Of a DNA stretch of 64,000 bases, positions 8,698 through 16,798 are shown one piece after another. The notes under the pieces were generated by a model, which saw only the letters and a program-made list of their open reading frames with translations, did no database searches and was not told where the DNA came from. Location of the stretch: contig CAYPIE010000006.1 of NCBI GenBank assembly GCA_964410665.1, positions 62,001-126,000 of the forward strand, written 5' to 3'. The position numbers and the translations under genes are program-made. The stretch's first letter is position 1. Every line of letters begins with the position of its first letter. This stretch comes from CAYPIE01 sp964410665. Its GTDB lineage: Bacteria; Planctomycetota; Planctomycetia; Gemmatales; Gemmataceae.

Positions 8698-8892
8698 ATG
8701 GTTGTGGCCGTGCAGTGTCCCGCCGAGAAATGTCGAAAATTTATGCTGGTGGAAGACCACGAACGCGGCAACGTGGTTCACTGTTTACTTTGCCGCACTC
8801 CCATCCGGGTCACTGGCCCGCCCCAAATCACCGTCGACCGCCCGCCGATCCCGCCGCCCTCTCCTCCCGGTGCCGTCTCAGAGTCAACCTAA
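8698..8892 (+). CDS. Small zinc-ribbon-like protein
   Basis: This 64-residue protein has CPAEKC near the N-terminus and HCLLC about 25 residues later, a spacing compatible with a single structural zinc site. A Pro-rich tail follows (RPPIPPPSPPG). It starts 33 bp after the Hsp70 stop and ends 4 bp before the endonuclease V start, so it is probably in the same transcript. I do not recognise a named family. It could be a substrate adaptor or partner of the neighbouring short Hsp70, but only the position suggests this. A longer overlapping frame exists; the Cys pairs favour this one. Confidence 0.55.
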   Translation: MVVAVQCPAEKCRKFMLVEDHERGNVVHCLLCRTPIRVTGPPQITVDRPPIPPPSPPGAVSEST

Positions 8893-8896
8893 GTGG

Positions 8897-9592
8897 ATGC
8901 CGATGCAGATTCATCCGCAGCATCGCTGGAACGTAAGTCCCGACGAAGCAATCCAGATCCAAGAGTCCCTGCGTCATCGCATCGATCTCACCACAGCGCT
9001 CCCACCGATCCAGACGGTTGCCGGCGTGGATATTGCTTATGCCAAACATAGCGATGAACTGTTTGCAGCGGTGGTGGTGTTGGAGATCGTCCACTTGGCG
9101 GTGCTCGAAATCCAGAGTGTTCAACGTCAGGCGTGCTTTCCGTATATCCCGGGTCTATTCTCGTTTCGAGAATTACCCGCCATTCTTGATTGCTTTTCGC
9201 AATTGCACACCATTCCCGATCTGGTCATCTGTGACGGTCAGGGGATCGCACACCCCCGTCGCTTTGGACTGGCCTGTCATCTGGGTCTGTTTCTCGAAAG
9301 GCCATGTCTAGGCTGTGCCAAAACTCGGCTGATCGGAACCTATGAAGAACCTGCCGCGCGCGCAGGCAGTTTTAGCACCCTACGGATCGATCAACTCCCC
9401 GTCGGAATCGTCCTGCGTTCAAAGACGTCAACCCGTCCGCTATTTGTATCCCCCGGCCATCGGATCCGGTTCGACGACCTGGCCAAGGTCGTGTTGCCGC
9501 TGTGTCGACAAACACGACTGCCGGAGACCACACGGCAAGCGAACCATTATGTCAACCAACTGCGCCATCGTTGGCAACTGGGTCTTGGCTAA
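8897..9592 (+). CDS. nfi: Endonuclease V (deoxyinosine 3'-endonuclease)
   Basis: Endonuclease V nicks DNA next to deoxyinosine from adenine deamination, and in some organisms cleaves inosine RNA. The protein carries the catalytic acids in their usual settings: GVDIAY (first Asp), YIPGLFSFRELPAIL (Glu), and DLVICDGQGIAHPRRFG (second Asp with the GQGxAHPR signature). GCAKTRLIG is also typical. The frame runs upstream into the zinc-ribbon gene, but conserved sequence begins only at HPQHRWNVSPDEA, so I place the start at the ATG at 8897; another ATG follows at 8903. No good Shine-Dalgarno is seen, consistent with translational coupling to the preceding gene. Confidence 0.92.
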   Translation: MPMQIHPQHRWNVSPDEAIQIQESLRHRIDLTTALPPIQTVAGVDIAYAKHSDELFAAVVVLEIVHLAVLEIQSVQRQACFPYIPGLFSFRELPAILDCFSQLHTIPDLVICDGQGIAHPRRFGLACHLGLFLERPCLGCAKTRLIGTYEEPAARAGSFSTLRIDQLPVGIVLRSKTSTRPLFVSPGHRIRFDDLAKVVLPLCRQTRLPETTRQANHYVNQLRHRWQLGLG

Positions 9593-9894
9593 GACCAAGC
9601 AACTCTAGCAGTGGGCAGGTTCCGAGCGAGCGTCGGCTTGCTTGACAAGTCCGTTGCTCCGCAGGTTTCCATTTGGGCGGGATAGCCCGGGTCAAGATCG
9701 GTGAGAAACCGGAGCGTGAACACCACGGGGTTGCAATTGATCAGGCGCAGCTTACGATGGAAGACATAGATGCAATAAAAACTTGGTATCCTAGAGAAAG
9801 TTCGGCGAATCAAACGAGAACTTGCGGAGTCGCCGCCCAGGCATTGATCTTGACACGCATCGCTTGTCACTTTTCAGAACATGGAGACCTCGAC
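9593..9894 (+). promoter_or_regulatory. Upstream region of the pilus locus with a weak promoter candidate
   Basis: This 302-bp gap precedes the first gene of the pilus region. TTGCAA at 9731 and TACGAT at 9753 are 16 bp apart and resemble a sigma-70 promoter; the leader would be about 130 nt. No gene is convincing here. Confidence 0.25.
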
Positions 9895-11130
9895 ATGCTT
9901 CGATTGATCCCATGGCTCGGCCTGTTAGCCGTGCTGCAATTCGCCGCGTCCGCCCAGGCGCAAGTCCTCCCCGGCGGTGGGACGTACACCGGGGGCGGAG
10001 TCGGGGTCGGGATTGCCCCAGTTCCCAGTGAGGATCCCGAGAAGCCGCCTCGCGTTCAACCGCAACCGTCGACCGTTCCGCCACCCGCCAACGTGGTTCC
10101 TCCGGTGGTTCCCGTCGTTCCCGTGTCCCCTTTGGCCCCCGGAGCTGGCACGATCGCCAGTAGTGTCCTCAACCCGGCAACCGCTGGTGTACCACCTACA
10201 TTTGCCAATCCGGGCTTTGGGTATCCGTTTTTCCCGTTCACCATCGACCCATATGGAGGAACTCTCCGCGGGTCCGCCGAGGTGATTAAAGCCCAGGGGC
10301 AGTATCTCATCGACCGGCAGGAAGCGCTTCTCAAATTTGAAGAGTACAAGCAAGCACGACTCGATCGCCGTCGACGCGCGATTGACGAGTACATTCGAGA
10401 AAAAGAGATCCTGCCCTCGGATGAAGATCTGCGTCAAGAAGCGAAGCAGGAGATCCTGACGCGAAGCCTCAATAATCCGCCCGAAGAAGATGTGATTTCC
10501 GGCCGGGCCTTGAATAGCATTTTGGATAGCTTAGCCGGCATCCCTGCGGCGAGCCGGCAGAAGCCAGAGATTCCAGTGGATCCAGACATTGTCCGACAGG
10601 TGAATGTAAGTAAAGGAACTGGCTCCGGCAACTTGGGTTTACTTCGGAACAAAGGCAAACTGAGCTGGCCGAACTCTGTCGGTGGTCTCGCTCCGCAAGC
10701 CAAAACGGAAGAGCTGTGTAACACGATCGAGATCCGGATCCGCGAAGCGTATGATCAAGCCCGGGTGGGCAAGGTGGATGGCAACTTGCTGCGCAATCTC
10801 AGCAAATTGACCAATGAGCTCAATGCTCTACTACTTAAAAATGTCAATACCCTGTCGTTTAATGATTACGCCGAAGCCAAGAACTACCTGAAAAACCTCA
10901 AAGCCAGCATTCAGCTGCTCGGGCAGCCGGATGCTACGGAGTTTATTGCGGGCCGTTATCAGCTCGATGGCAAGACGGTGCCCGCACTGGTCGATGAGAT
11001 GCTTCGCAAAGGGCTGAAGTTTGGCCCGGCAGTCGGCGGCGCCCAACCCGCTTATGTCGGGCTGCATCGAGCGATGGTGCAATTTTATAATGCAATTTCG
11101 CCACGATTGATCACTTCCGGTCAGCGTTGA
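9895..11130 (+). CDS. Secreted protein of unknown function, first gene of the pilus region
   Basis: The 411-residue product begins MLRLIPWLGLLAVLQFAASAQA, a clear Sec signal peptide with cleavage after AQA. A Gly/Pro/Val-rich, low-complexity segment follows (about residues 30-90). The rest is mostly helical and charged, with EYKQARLDRRRRAIDEYIREK near 150. No catalytic motif is recognised. The frame is open further upstream, but the signal peptide fixes the start at this ATG. It is followed by a strong hairpin and then the Flp pilin, so it may be transcribed separately from the pilus operon. A structural or scaffold role at the envelope is possible, not shown. Confidence 0.75.
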   Translation: MLRLIPWLGLLAVLQFAASAQAQVLPGGGTYTGGGVGVGIAPVPSEDPEKPPRVQPQPSTVPPPANVVPPVVPVVPVSPLAPGAGTIASSVLNPATAGVPPTFANPGFGYPFFPFTIDPYGGTLRGSAEVIKAQGQYLIDRQEALLKFEEYKQARLDRRRRAIDEYIREKEILPSDEDLRQEAKQEILTRSLNNPPEEDVISGRALNSILDSLAGIPAASRQKPEIPVDPDIVRQVNVSKGTGSGNLGLLRNKGKLSWPNSVGGLAPQAKTEELCNTIEIRIREAYDQARVGKVDGNLLRNLSKLTNELNALLLKNVNTLSFNDYAEAKNYLKNLKASIQLLGQPDATEFIAGRYQLDGKTVPALVDEMLRKGLKFGPAVGGAQPAYVGLHRAMVQFYNAISPRLITSGQR

Positions 11131-11149
11131 TTCCAGGGGAGTCATTGAG

Positions 11150-11174
11150 CGAGCAGGACCATGGGTCCTGCTCG
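11150..11174 (+). terminator. Hairpin terminator after the secreted-protein gene
   Basis: Two perfectly complementary 11-base arms, CGAGCAGGACC and GGTCCTGCTCG, enclose the three bases ATG, 19 bp after the stop codon. The following bases are ATTCTT, a weak T-rich tract, so it is probably an intrinsic terminator. Confidence 0.7.
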
Positions 11175-11528
11175 ATTCTTCAACTCGCTTCCGCTGCCAA
11201 TTCATCGTCTCATCTTGAAGCTTGACCATGGCATGAAGGTCGCACATTTTTCATGCGATATTCGCCATTCGTTTGATCAAGTCGCGGAAAAATGCTGAGC
11301 CAGCAATTTGACTACCCTGAGGCTGCGAACTAGGGTTCGGGTGTGAGTGAACGATCTGGCATGCCTTCCTCAACGGGGGTTTTCTGGGGGATCACACGTC
11401 TCATAGGCCGCCCCGTCTTGAGGTTCACTCCCAGCCCTCATCATGAGGAGATGAGATTTATCGGCGGAGTCCATAAGAATTGGCACTCTCTGGTGCTCGG
11501 AGTTGACTTGATTTGGGAGGCATCACGC
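11175..11528 (+). promoter_or_regulatory. Leader region of the Flp pilin gene
   Basis: This 354-bp gap between the hairpin and flp must hold the pilin promoter. TTGGCAC...TGCT at 11480-11497 recalls a sigma-54 site, but the GG to GC spacing is 11 instead of 10. TTGACT at about 11503 lies too close to the start codon for a -35 box. GGGAGG at about 11515 is the ribosome binding site. Confidence 0.3.
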
Positions 11529-11720
11529 ATGTTTCGTCGCTGGGTTCGACTCGGCTTAAACTTTCTTCAACGCGAAGATGGACCTACTGCAGTTGAATAC
11601 GCCGTCATGCTCGCGTTAATCATTGTGGTCTGTATCTCAGCGGTTACCACCCTGGGTTCAAATGCTAGTGATACTTTTCAGAACATTGTCCTGAACACAG
11701 CTGTCAAAGCGGGACCGTGA
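11529..11720 (+). CDS. flp: Flp-type type IVb pilin
   Basis: This 63-residue prepilin is the major subunit of the Tad pilus. The leader MFRRWVRLGLNFLQREDG ends in the Gly cleaved by the prepilin peptidase. The mature protein starts PTAVEYA, keeping Glu at +5 and Tyr at +6 as in Flp pilins, and continues into a hydrophobic helix (VMLALIIVVCISAV). The size is typical. I start at this ATG rather than upstream in-frame codons because the leader matches the family and a GGGAGG sequence precedes it. Related sequence follows as a decayed copy at 11844. The cpaA gene encoding its processing enzyme is 418 bp downstream. Confidence 0.92.
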   Translation: MFRRWVRLGLNFLQREDGPTAVEYAVMLALIIVVCISAVTTLGSNASDTFQNIVLNTAVKAGP

Positions 11721-11843
11721 GACGTCGGCCAGAACCCTGATGATGGTTGATCGTCGGGAAACGGGGAACCGATGCACGCGATTTGTCGAGCAGACCATCC
11801 TACCCACCCTCTATTTCCTTCCGTTGATGTAGGAGATCACGCG

Positions 11844-12130
11844 ATGCGCAAGCTAGTCCGTAACTTCATGAATTTCCTGTAGCGTGAAGATGCCCGATCG
11901 CCGTCGATGACGCTGTCATGCGGGCGCTGAACATCGTGGTCTGCATGGTCGCCATCCAAACTCTGGGGACCAGTGCTAGCATCACCTTCAGCAATGTCGC
12001 TGACGTGGTCGACACCACCAGCGGATCAAGCCGCTTCAGACCAGTACTTACTCGGGTGAGTCGGCTCCGAGCCGACTCACTTGCGTACGAGCAGGTACCA
12101 AAAGGTGTCGATTTGGCAACAAAAGGATAA
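11844..12130 (+). pseudogene. Decayed second Flp pilin
   Basis: The ATG at 11844 (after GTAGGAGATCACGCG) opens a frame MRKLVRNFMNFL that matches the intact pilin leader, then hits TAG at 11880 where flp has CAA (Gln). The match resumes as RED-A; a one-base loss near 11895 shifts the frame, after which AVDDAVMRALNIVVCMVAIQ parallels AVEYAVMLALIIVVCISAVT of the intact gene. Glu+5 and Tyr+6 have become Asp and Asp. So at least two disabling changes and loss of the processing residues are present. The shifted frame runs to 12130 with an unrelated tail. It is a tandem duplicate that has lost function. Confidence 0.85.
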
Positions 12131-12138
12131 AAGATCTG

Positions 12139-12930
12139 ATGAACAATGCAAGTATCGTGACCGATGTACCCCAAACCGCGCCTCTAAACGATGCCACGGC
12201 AACGTTCCCAACACTCACTGAGGAAAGTGTTGGCTTTGATCGAGCATTACGGCAACAACTTGCCCAAGTTCCGGTGTTCGCTCTGGGGATCGTTCTGATC
12301 AATTTCCTCGTCCACCTGGTCTGGCAAAGCATCTCCGGCAACGCCCACAACGCGGCCCCGCTGGTCGTGGTGAGTCTGGGCATGATCGTCGCCGCGATTA
12401 TTGACGGTTGGGCCTTTAAAGTTCCCAACTGGCTGACCCTATCCCTTGTGGTCAGTGGCTGGTTGCTGGGGCTGATGCATAGTCTAGGAGTGGGCGTGGA
12501 TGGCGGACAAGGTGGGATCGGCTCGGCATTATTCGGGACCTTGTTGGGCTTTTTGTTGCTCCTTCCCATGCTGGCCATTGGAGGAATGGGACAAGGAGAT
12601 GTGAAGATGCAGATGGGATTCGGTGCCTGGATTGGAGCCTATTTTCCACTGGAGATTGCGGCGCAAATCATCGTAGGTGCCTTCTGTGTCGGCGCTTTGG
12701 TGGGTGGGGTATTTGGCATCGTTATCATGCTATTGCGGCGGCGTTTCCAGGAGAACGCGGAGAATTTTTCCGCGATCGCCGGGGACTTGCAAACCGCCGT
12801 CACCTCAGGTTTGGATCAGGCCAATGCACGGGCGCAACAGCGTCGCGTTCATTGGGTACGTCTGCCATATGGGGTACCCTTGTGCGTCGGTTTTCTTGGA
12901 TACCTCATCTACCTGCAATATGCTGTCTAA
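12139..12930 (+). CDS. cpaA: Prepilin peptidase, TadV/CpaA type
   Basis: Type IV prepilin peptidases are aspartic proteases of the inner membrane; this one should cleave the Flp leader. The protein is 263 residues with about five to six hydrophobic segments. The two catalytic Asp are in IIDGWAFKVPNWLT (near residue 82) and GGMGQGDVKMQ (the GxGD motif, near 152). There is no N-methyltransferase domain, as expected for the A24 TadV branch. A soluble N-terminal extension of about 45 residues and a cytoplasmic loop near 200-235 are longer than usual. It begins 8 bp after the pilin pseudogene. Confidence 0.88.
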   Translation: MNNASIVTDVPQTAPLNDATATFPTLTEESVGFDRALRQQLAQVPVFALGIVLINFLVHLVWQSISGNAHNAAPLVVVSLGMIVAAIIDGWAFKVPNWLTLSLVVSGWLLGLMHSLGVGVDGGQGGIGSALFGTLLGFLLLLPMLAIGGMGQGDVKMQMGFGAWIGAYFPLEIAAQIIVGAFCVGALVGGVFGIVIMLLRRRFQENAENFSAIAGDLQTAVTSGLDQANARAQQRRVHWVRLPYGVPLCVGFLGYLIYLQYAV

Positions 12931-13371
12931 TGGAATTGTCACGAGTTTTTCGATTCCCATTCCCCCCGCTGTGAAATCCCGCAGAACTCCTCCTGTCTGT
13001 CCTGCGGGCCCCCTCAATGAAGTCTCCGTCAACGACGTCGGCGTGCCTCGTGAGCAGAGGCATCGCAAGAAAACGTTGAAGTGGCATCCTGGGTTCTGAC
13101 GAACTTAGTCACAGTCATCGGCATAGTCGGTAAAACATGGACGACCCCCCCATGGAAGGAAACCAGGACATCTTGAGAATCCGTGAAAAACCGGGTGACG
13201 ATTTTGGCGGTTTTGCTCAAGTGTGCCATAGTTGACTGAGACCGGCGTGACACTGTCGACGGGAACTCGTCGATCGAGGCATGAACCGTCCGCGTGCCCA
13301 ACAACGAAGCTCGGATCGGCCGCCTATCCGGTACGCCCACAAGCACTGGTTCAACCTCATGAGGGGCATCG
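12931..13371. other. Intergenic region, 441 bp, nothing recognised
   Basis: This gap lies between cpaA and cpaB. It has a weak inverted repeat (CCCGCAG ... CTGCGGG, about 12978-13008, 17-base loop) and no convincing open frame; I searched for a minor pilin of the TadE/F type and saw none. GAGGGG at its end is the cpaB ribosome binding site. Confidence 0.45.
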
Positions 13372-14622
13372 ATGAAACAAAAAAATCTCGTACTGATGGT
13401 GGTCGCTGTCGGCATTGGACTGGCAGCCGCCTTTTTGACCTCTCAACTTGGTGCACGTTCAAGTGGCCCAAGCGGCCCTGAGATGATCAAGGTACTGGTA
13501 GCCAAGCGGGATCTCCCCATTGGCACCCGCATCGCTGAAGAGGACATGGATAAGCTGATCGAGGAAGCGGATTTTCCCAAAGCATCGTTACCACCGAAGC
13601 TGGTCAATGATCGCGAGAAGCTCAAAGGGAAGCGACTAACTCGTACGCTCCGTAAAGGGGACAAATTTCTGGACCCGGATATCACCAATGCCACCTCCAT
13701 CCAAGTGCCCAGCGGGAAAAGTCTTTATGCAGTTGCCATGGATGTGATTGATGCAGCGGCCGGATTCGCGCTACCGGGGAACAAGGTGGATGTGATCTTA
13801 GTCGAAGTCAAAGATGCCAAGAAAAAAGCCAGCATCTTCCTTCGCAACATGTTGGTGGTGGCCGTGGATATTATGGACCGCAAACCCGAAGGGGCGGTCA
13901 TCGCCGTGCCCCAGCTCAAGTCAGTCTCCTTAGCCGTGACCCCAAAAGAAGCGCTGCAGCTGGCTCTAGCTCAGAAGCGTGGAGAGATCAAGCTCCTTCT
14001 ACGCAACCTTGACGACATCAGCGAAGACGTAATCGCTCCAGTCACCGCGCTGTCAACCGACACCGAAGATGGGGGAACAGCGACTCCGGTGATCCAACAG
14101 CGGATGGTGTCGATTCCAGTCGCGACCAACTCGATCGACGCTGGAGCCAAAATTACACGGAGTAACAAAGGAAGGCTGTTTCGCATGATGCCCTGGCCCC
14201 ATCCAGGACCACCGGAAGCGGTTTCCGACTTGGGGGATCTCGATGAGAAATATCTCAAGACGCCATTGGCGGCGGGGCAATTTGTGACTCGTGACATGTT
14301 GGCAACGAATCCTCCAGGTAACGGGTCGGTTGAGCCGCTACTACCCCAAGAGCCTCTGACCATCTACCAGTATCACACGCTACGGATCCAAAACGGCCCG
14401 AATACTACCACGGCCACGTATAAAAAACGCGATGGTGCCAACATGTATCAGATGACCAAGGATGGAGCATTCGCGGAACTCGAGCCCGGTCTGACTCCGG
14501 CTCCGTTACCGCGGCGAACGAGGCCAAACCCAGAACCGCGGCCAGAACCCCCGCTCCCTTTGGAACCTGAATCGATTCCCGAAGAAGAATCCGACCCGTC
14601 GGTGATTGAAGCCGCGTCTTGA
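13372..14622 (+). CDS. cpaB: Flp pilus assembly protein CpaB (RcpC)
   Basis: CpaB is a periplasmic, membrane-anchored protein that acts with the secretin. An N-terminal anchor (VLMVVAVGIGLAAAFLTSQL) is followed by a SAF domain with VLVAKRDLPIGTRIAEEDM, and a central RcpC-like module containing YAVAMDVIDAAAGFALPGNKVDVI and KSVSLAVTPKEALQLALAQ. The protein (416 residues) is longer than usual because of a second segment near 245-320 and a Pro/Glu-rich tail. It lies 133 bp before the secretin gene. Confidence 0.88.
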   Translation: MKQKNLVLMVVAVGIGLAAAFLTSQLGARSSGPSGPEMIKVLVAKRDLPIGTRIAEEDMDKLIEEADFPKASLPPKLVNDREKLKGKRLTRTLRKGDKFLDPDITNATSIQVPSGKSLYAVAMDVIDAAAGFALPGNKVDVILVEVKDAKKKASIFLRNMLVVAVDIMDRKPEGAVIAVPQLKSVSLAVTPKEALQLALAQKRGEIKLLLRNLDDISEDVIAPVTALSTDTEDGGTATPVIQQRMVSIPVATNSIDAGAKITRSNKGRLFRMMPWPHPGPPEAVSDLGDLDEKYLKTPLAAGQFVTRDMLATNPPGNGSVEPLLPQEPLTIYQYHTLRIQNGPNTTTATYKKRDGANMYQMTKDGAFAELEPGLTPAPLPRRTRPNPEPRPEPPLPLEPESIPEEESDPSVIEAAS

Positions 14623-14755
14623 GCGGGTAGCTGAGAGCCTCGCGGCCCAGAATTTGTTGGCAAAATCGTGCTTGCGCGGCTTTGCCGAGAACCAGACCCT
14701 TCGGAATCAAGGTAAATCGTGGGATTTGCCTGAACCTGGCAGAAGAGGTGAAAGG

Positions 14756-16678
14756 ATGCACCCGACAACGTCTCTGCAGCGCTGGTGGATCGGGGTGGTG
14801 ATGCTGAGCATCGCGCTCGGCACACCGGTGTCGGGCCAGCAGCCCGCCCCCCCCCCGCGCCCATCCCCGGAAATCAAACGTGACCGCACCGGGGCCATCA
14901 TCGTTCCGCTCAATCGTTCGATCAAATTGCAAATGAAATCGGGCGGATTGATTCGTGACGTGTTTAACGAAGCGGACAATATCGTCACCGTTGCCCCGGA
15001 TGCGAGTGATCCACGGGGAGTGATTATCTTGGGACGGTCGGTGGGCTTAAGCCGCGTGACACTGACTGATGTGGATGGTAACCAGGAGACTTATCAAGTC
15101 GTGGTGCAACCGGACTTGGAGCTGCTCAGAAACCTGCTTAGGCAGGCGACCCCGACCGCCAATGTCGAGGTGATCCCTGGTCCGGGCAATACGGTGGTCC
15201 TTACCGGAACGGTCGCTCACGCCGAGGATATTCAACCGATCTTACAGCTGGCCAACAATGTGATCGGGGATGGCGGTAACGCAGGCGCAGGGGGGAACGT
15301 CGTTAATGCCATGCGTGTCGGTGGAGTGCAGCAAGTCCAGTTGGATGTGGTCGTCGCTCAGGTGAGTCGTACCAAAGCACGCAACCGAGGCTTTTCCTTC
15401 GGTGTGATTGGCGAAACCTTTGCCATCCAGAGCATCATCGGCGGAACGGCGTCGAACATGGCCGCTGGCGGTGTGGGAGGCGGGGGCATGTTCGGTTTCG
15501 GGGGACTCACCCCAGGATCGTCGAACATCAACTTCGGCATCGTGCCCCCAAACTTTGGCGGTTTCCTCGAGGCCCTGAAGACCGAAGGGCTGGCCAAGTT
15601 GTTAGCCGAACCCAAGCTGGTGACTCAAAGCGGACGTCCAGCTCGATTACTCTCTGGTGGTCGCCAGGCAGTGTTGAGTGCCGCTTCGGGGATTAATGGA
15701 CCAGGTGTCACTTTCGAAGACATTGGTACCGAATTAGAATTTCTACCCATCGTTTATGGGAACGGAAAAATCTATCTCGAAGTGGCTCCACGTGTCCGTA
15801 GTGTCAATGCCGGGCTTGGAATTGTGACCACCTTCGGGACGGTCCCCGGCTTTGATGAACAGTCCTTGCGTACCGCGGTGGTGATGGAATCGGGTCAGAC
15901 CTTCGCCCTGGGCGGGCTCATCCAGACCGCGACGCAAGCCTCAACCAGTAAGGTGCCGGTGATCGGCGAGCTCCCCTTTGTTGGCCCCTTGTTTAACTCG
16001 ATCTCGATTACGGAGTCCGAGCAGGAACTGGTGATTCTGGTCACCGTCCATTTGGTCGACCCAATGGATTGTGCCCAAGTACCCAAGAAAATGTTGGGTC
16101 TGGAGACGCGCTCGCCTAGTGACTTTGAAGTGTTCCTGGAAACCACCATGGAAGCACCACGCGGCCAACGTACTATCTTTGAGAACAAACGCTATAAGGC
16201 TCCCTACAAAAATTCTCCCACCTATCAGCAGTATCCGTGCAATGCCGAAGGGGGCGCCTGTGTTGACGGGAATTGTGCACCGGGAGAGGCGTTCACGCAT
16301 GACCTGTCATCGAACCCGAACGCACCGATCATGCTAGAGCCAAATACGCTGCAGCCACTGCAGCCCGCACCGGCGGAGAGTTATCCGCTGGGTCAGAGCC
16401 AACTGCCCGGAGGGGTGGGTACGGAATTGTCACCTAGTGCTCCACTACCAGGGCCCAGTGTGCCCGGAAATACGATGCCAGAATTACCCCCGGCCAATCC
16501 CGCTCCTCGCGGTGACATGCCGGGAACCAGTTACGACGGAGGTACGGGTCGGATTTCCATGAATGGTCAACCGATCCGCAGACTCCCGACCACAATGGAG
16601 ACGACAACGCCCACAAGCTTTGAGGTGCCTCGGTTACCAGACCTGCCTTCGGTGGTCCCCATGCAGCCTCCGAAATAA
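14756..16678 (+). CDS. cpaC: Type II/IV secretion-family secretin CpaC (RcpA)
   Basis: This forms the outer-membrane pore for the Flp pilus. The 640-residue protein begins with a signal peptide ending near VSGQQ. A pilus-type N-domain (about residues 40-125, with NRSIKLQMKSGGLIRDV) and a BON-like segment follow, then the secretin core with VQQVQLDVVVAQVSRTKARN, LAEPKLVTQSGRPARLLSGG and the closing signature VPVIGELPFVGPLFNS. A long Pro/Gly-rich C-terminal tail (after about 480) with four Cys is unusual. The start is the ATG with GAAGAGGTGAAAGG before it. Confidence 0.92.
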   Translation: MHPTTSLQRWWIGVVMLSIALGTPVSGQQPAPPPRPSPEIKRDRTGAIIVPLNRSIKLQMKSGGLIRDVFNEADNIVTVAPDASDPRGVIILGRSVGLSRVTLTDVDGNQETYQVVVQPDLELLRNLLRQATPTANVEVIPGPGNTVVLTGTVAHAEDIQPILQLANNVIGDGGNAGAGGNVVNAMRVGGVQQVQLDVVVAQVSRTKARNRGFSFGVIGETFAIQSIIGGTASNMAAGGVGGGGMFGFGGLTPGSSNINFGIVPPNFGGFLEALKTEGLAKLLAEPKLVTQSGRPARLLSGGRQAVLSAASGINGPGVTFEDIGTELEFLPIVYGNGKIYLEVAPRVRSVNAGLGIVTTFGTVPGFDEQSLRTAVVMESGQTFALGGLIQTATQASTSKVPVIGELPFVGPLFNSISITESEQELVILVTVHLVDPMDCAQVPKKMLGLETRSPSDFEVFLETTMEAPRGQRTIFENKRYKAPYKNSPTYQQYPCNAEGGACVDGNCAPGEAFTHDLSSNPNAPIMLEPNTLQPLQPAPAESYPLGQSQLPGGVGTELSPSAPLPGPSVPGNTMPELPPANPAPRGDMPGTSYDGGTGRISMNGQPIRRLPTTMETTTPTSFEVPRLPDLPSVVPMQPPK

Positions 16679-16695
16679 GGGATTGTCCTCTTGGT

Positions 16696-16727
16696 CCTGG
16701 ATCGGAAGGTGTCCCTTCCGATCCAGG
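16696..16727 (+). terminator. Perfect 14-bp hairpin between cpaC and cpaE
   Basis: CCTGGATCGGAAGG and its exact complement CCTTCCGATCCAGG flank the loop TGTC, 17 bp after the secretin stop. There is no T tract, so it may be an mRNA-stabilising or attenuating structure rather than a full terminator. Confidence 0.6.
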
Positions 16728-16798
16728 GCTGGGTTGTCAGGGCAGGGATTCTACACCTGGAGCAGACCTACGTACGACCTACGATCATGGTGTAAAAA

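Noticed and set aside
11480..11497. Sigma-54-like site TTGGCAC...TGCT before flp
   Set aside because: The GG to GC spacing is 11 instead of the strict 10 and the downstream half is poor. No enhancer-binding protein gene is near.
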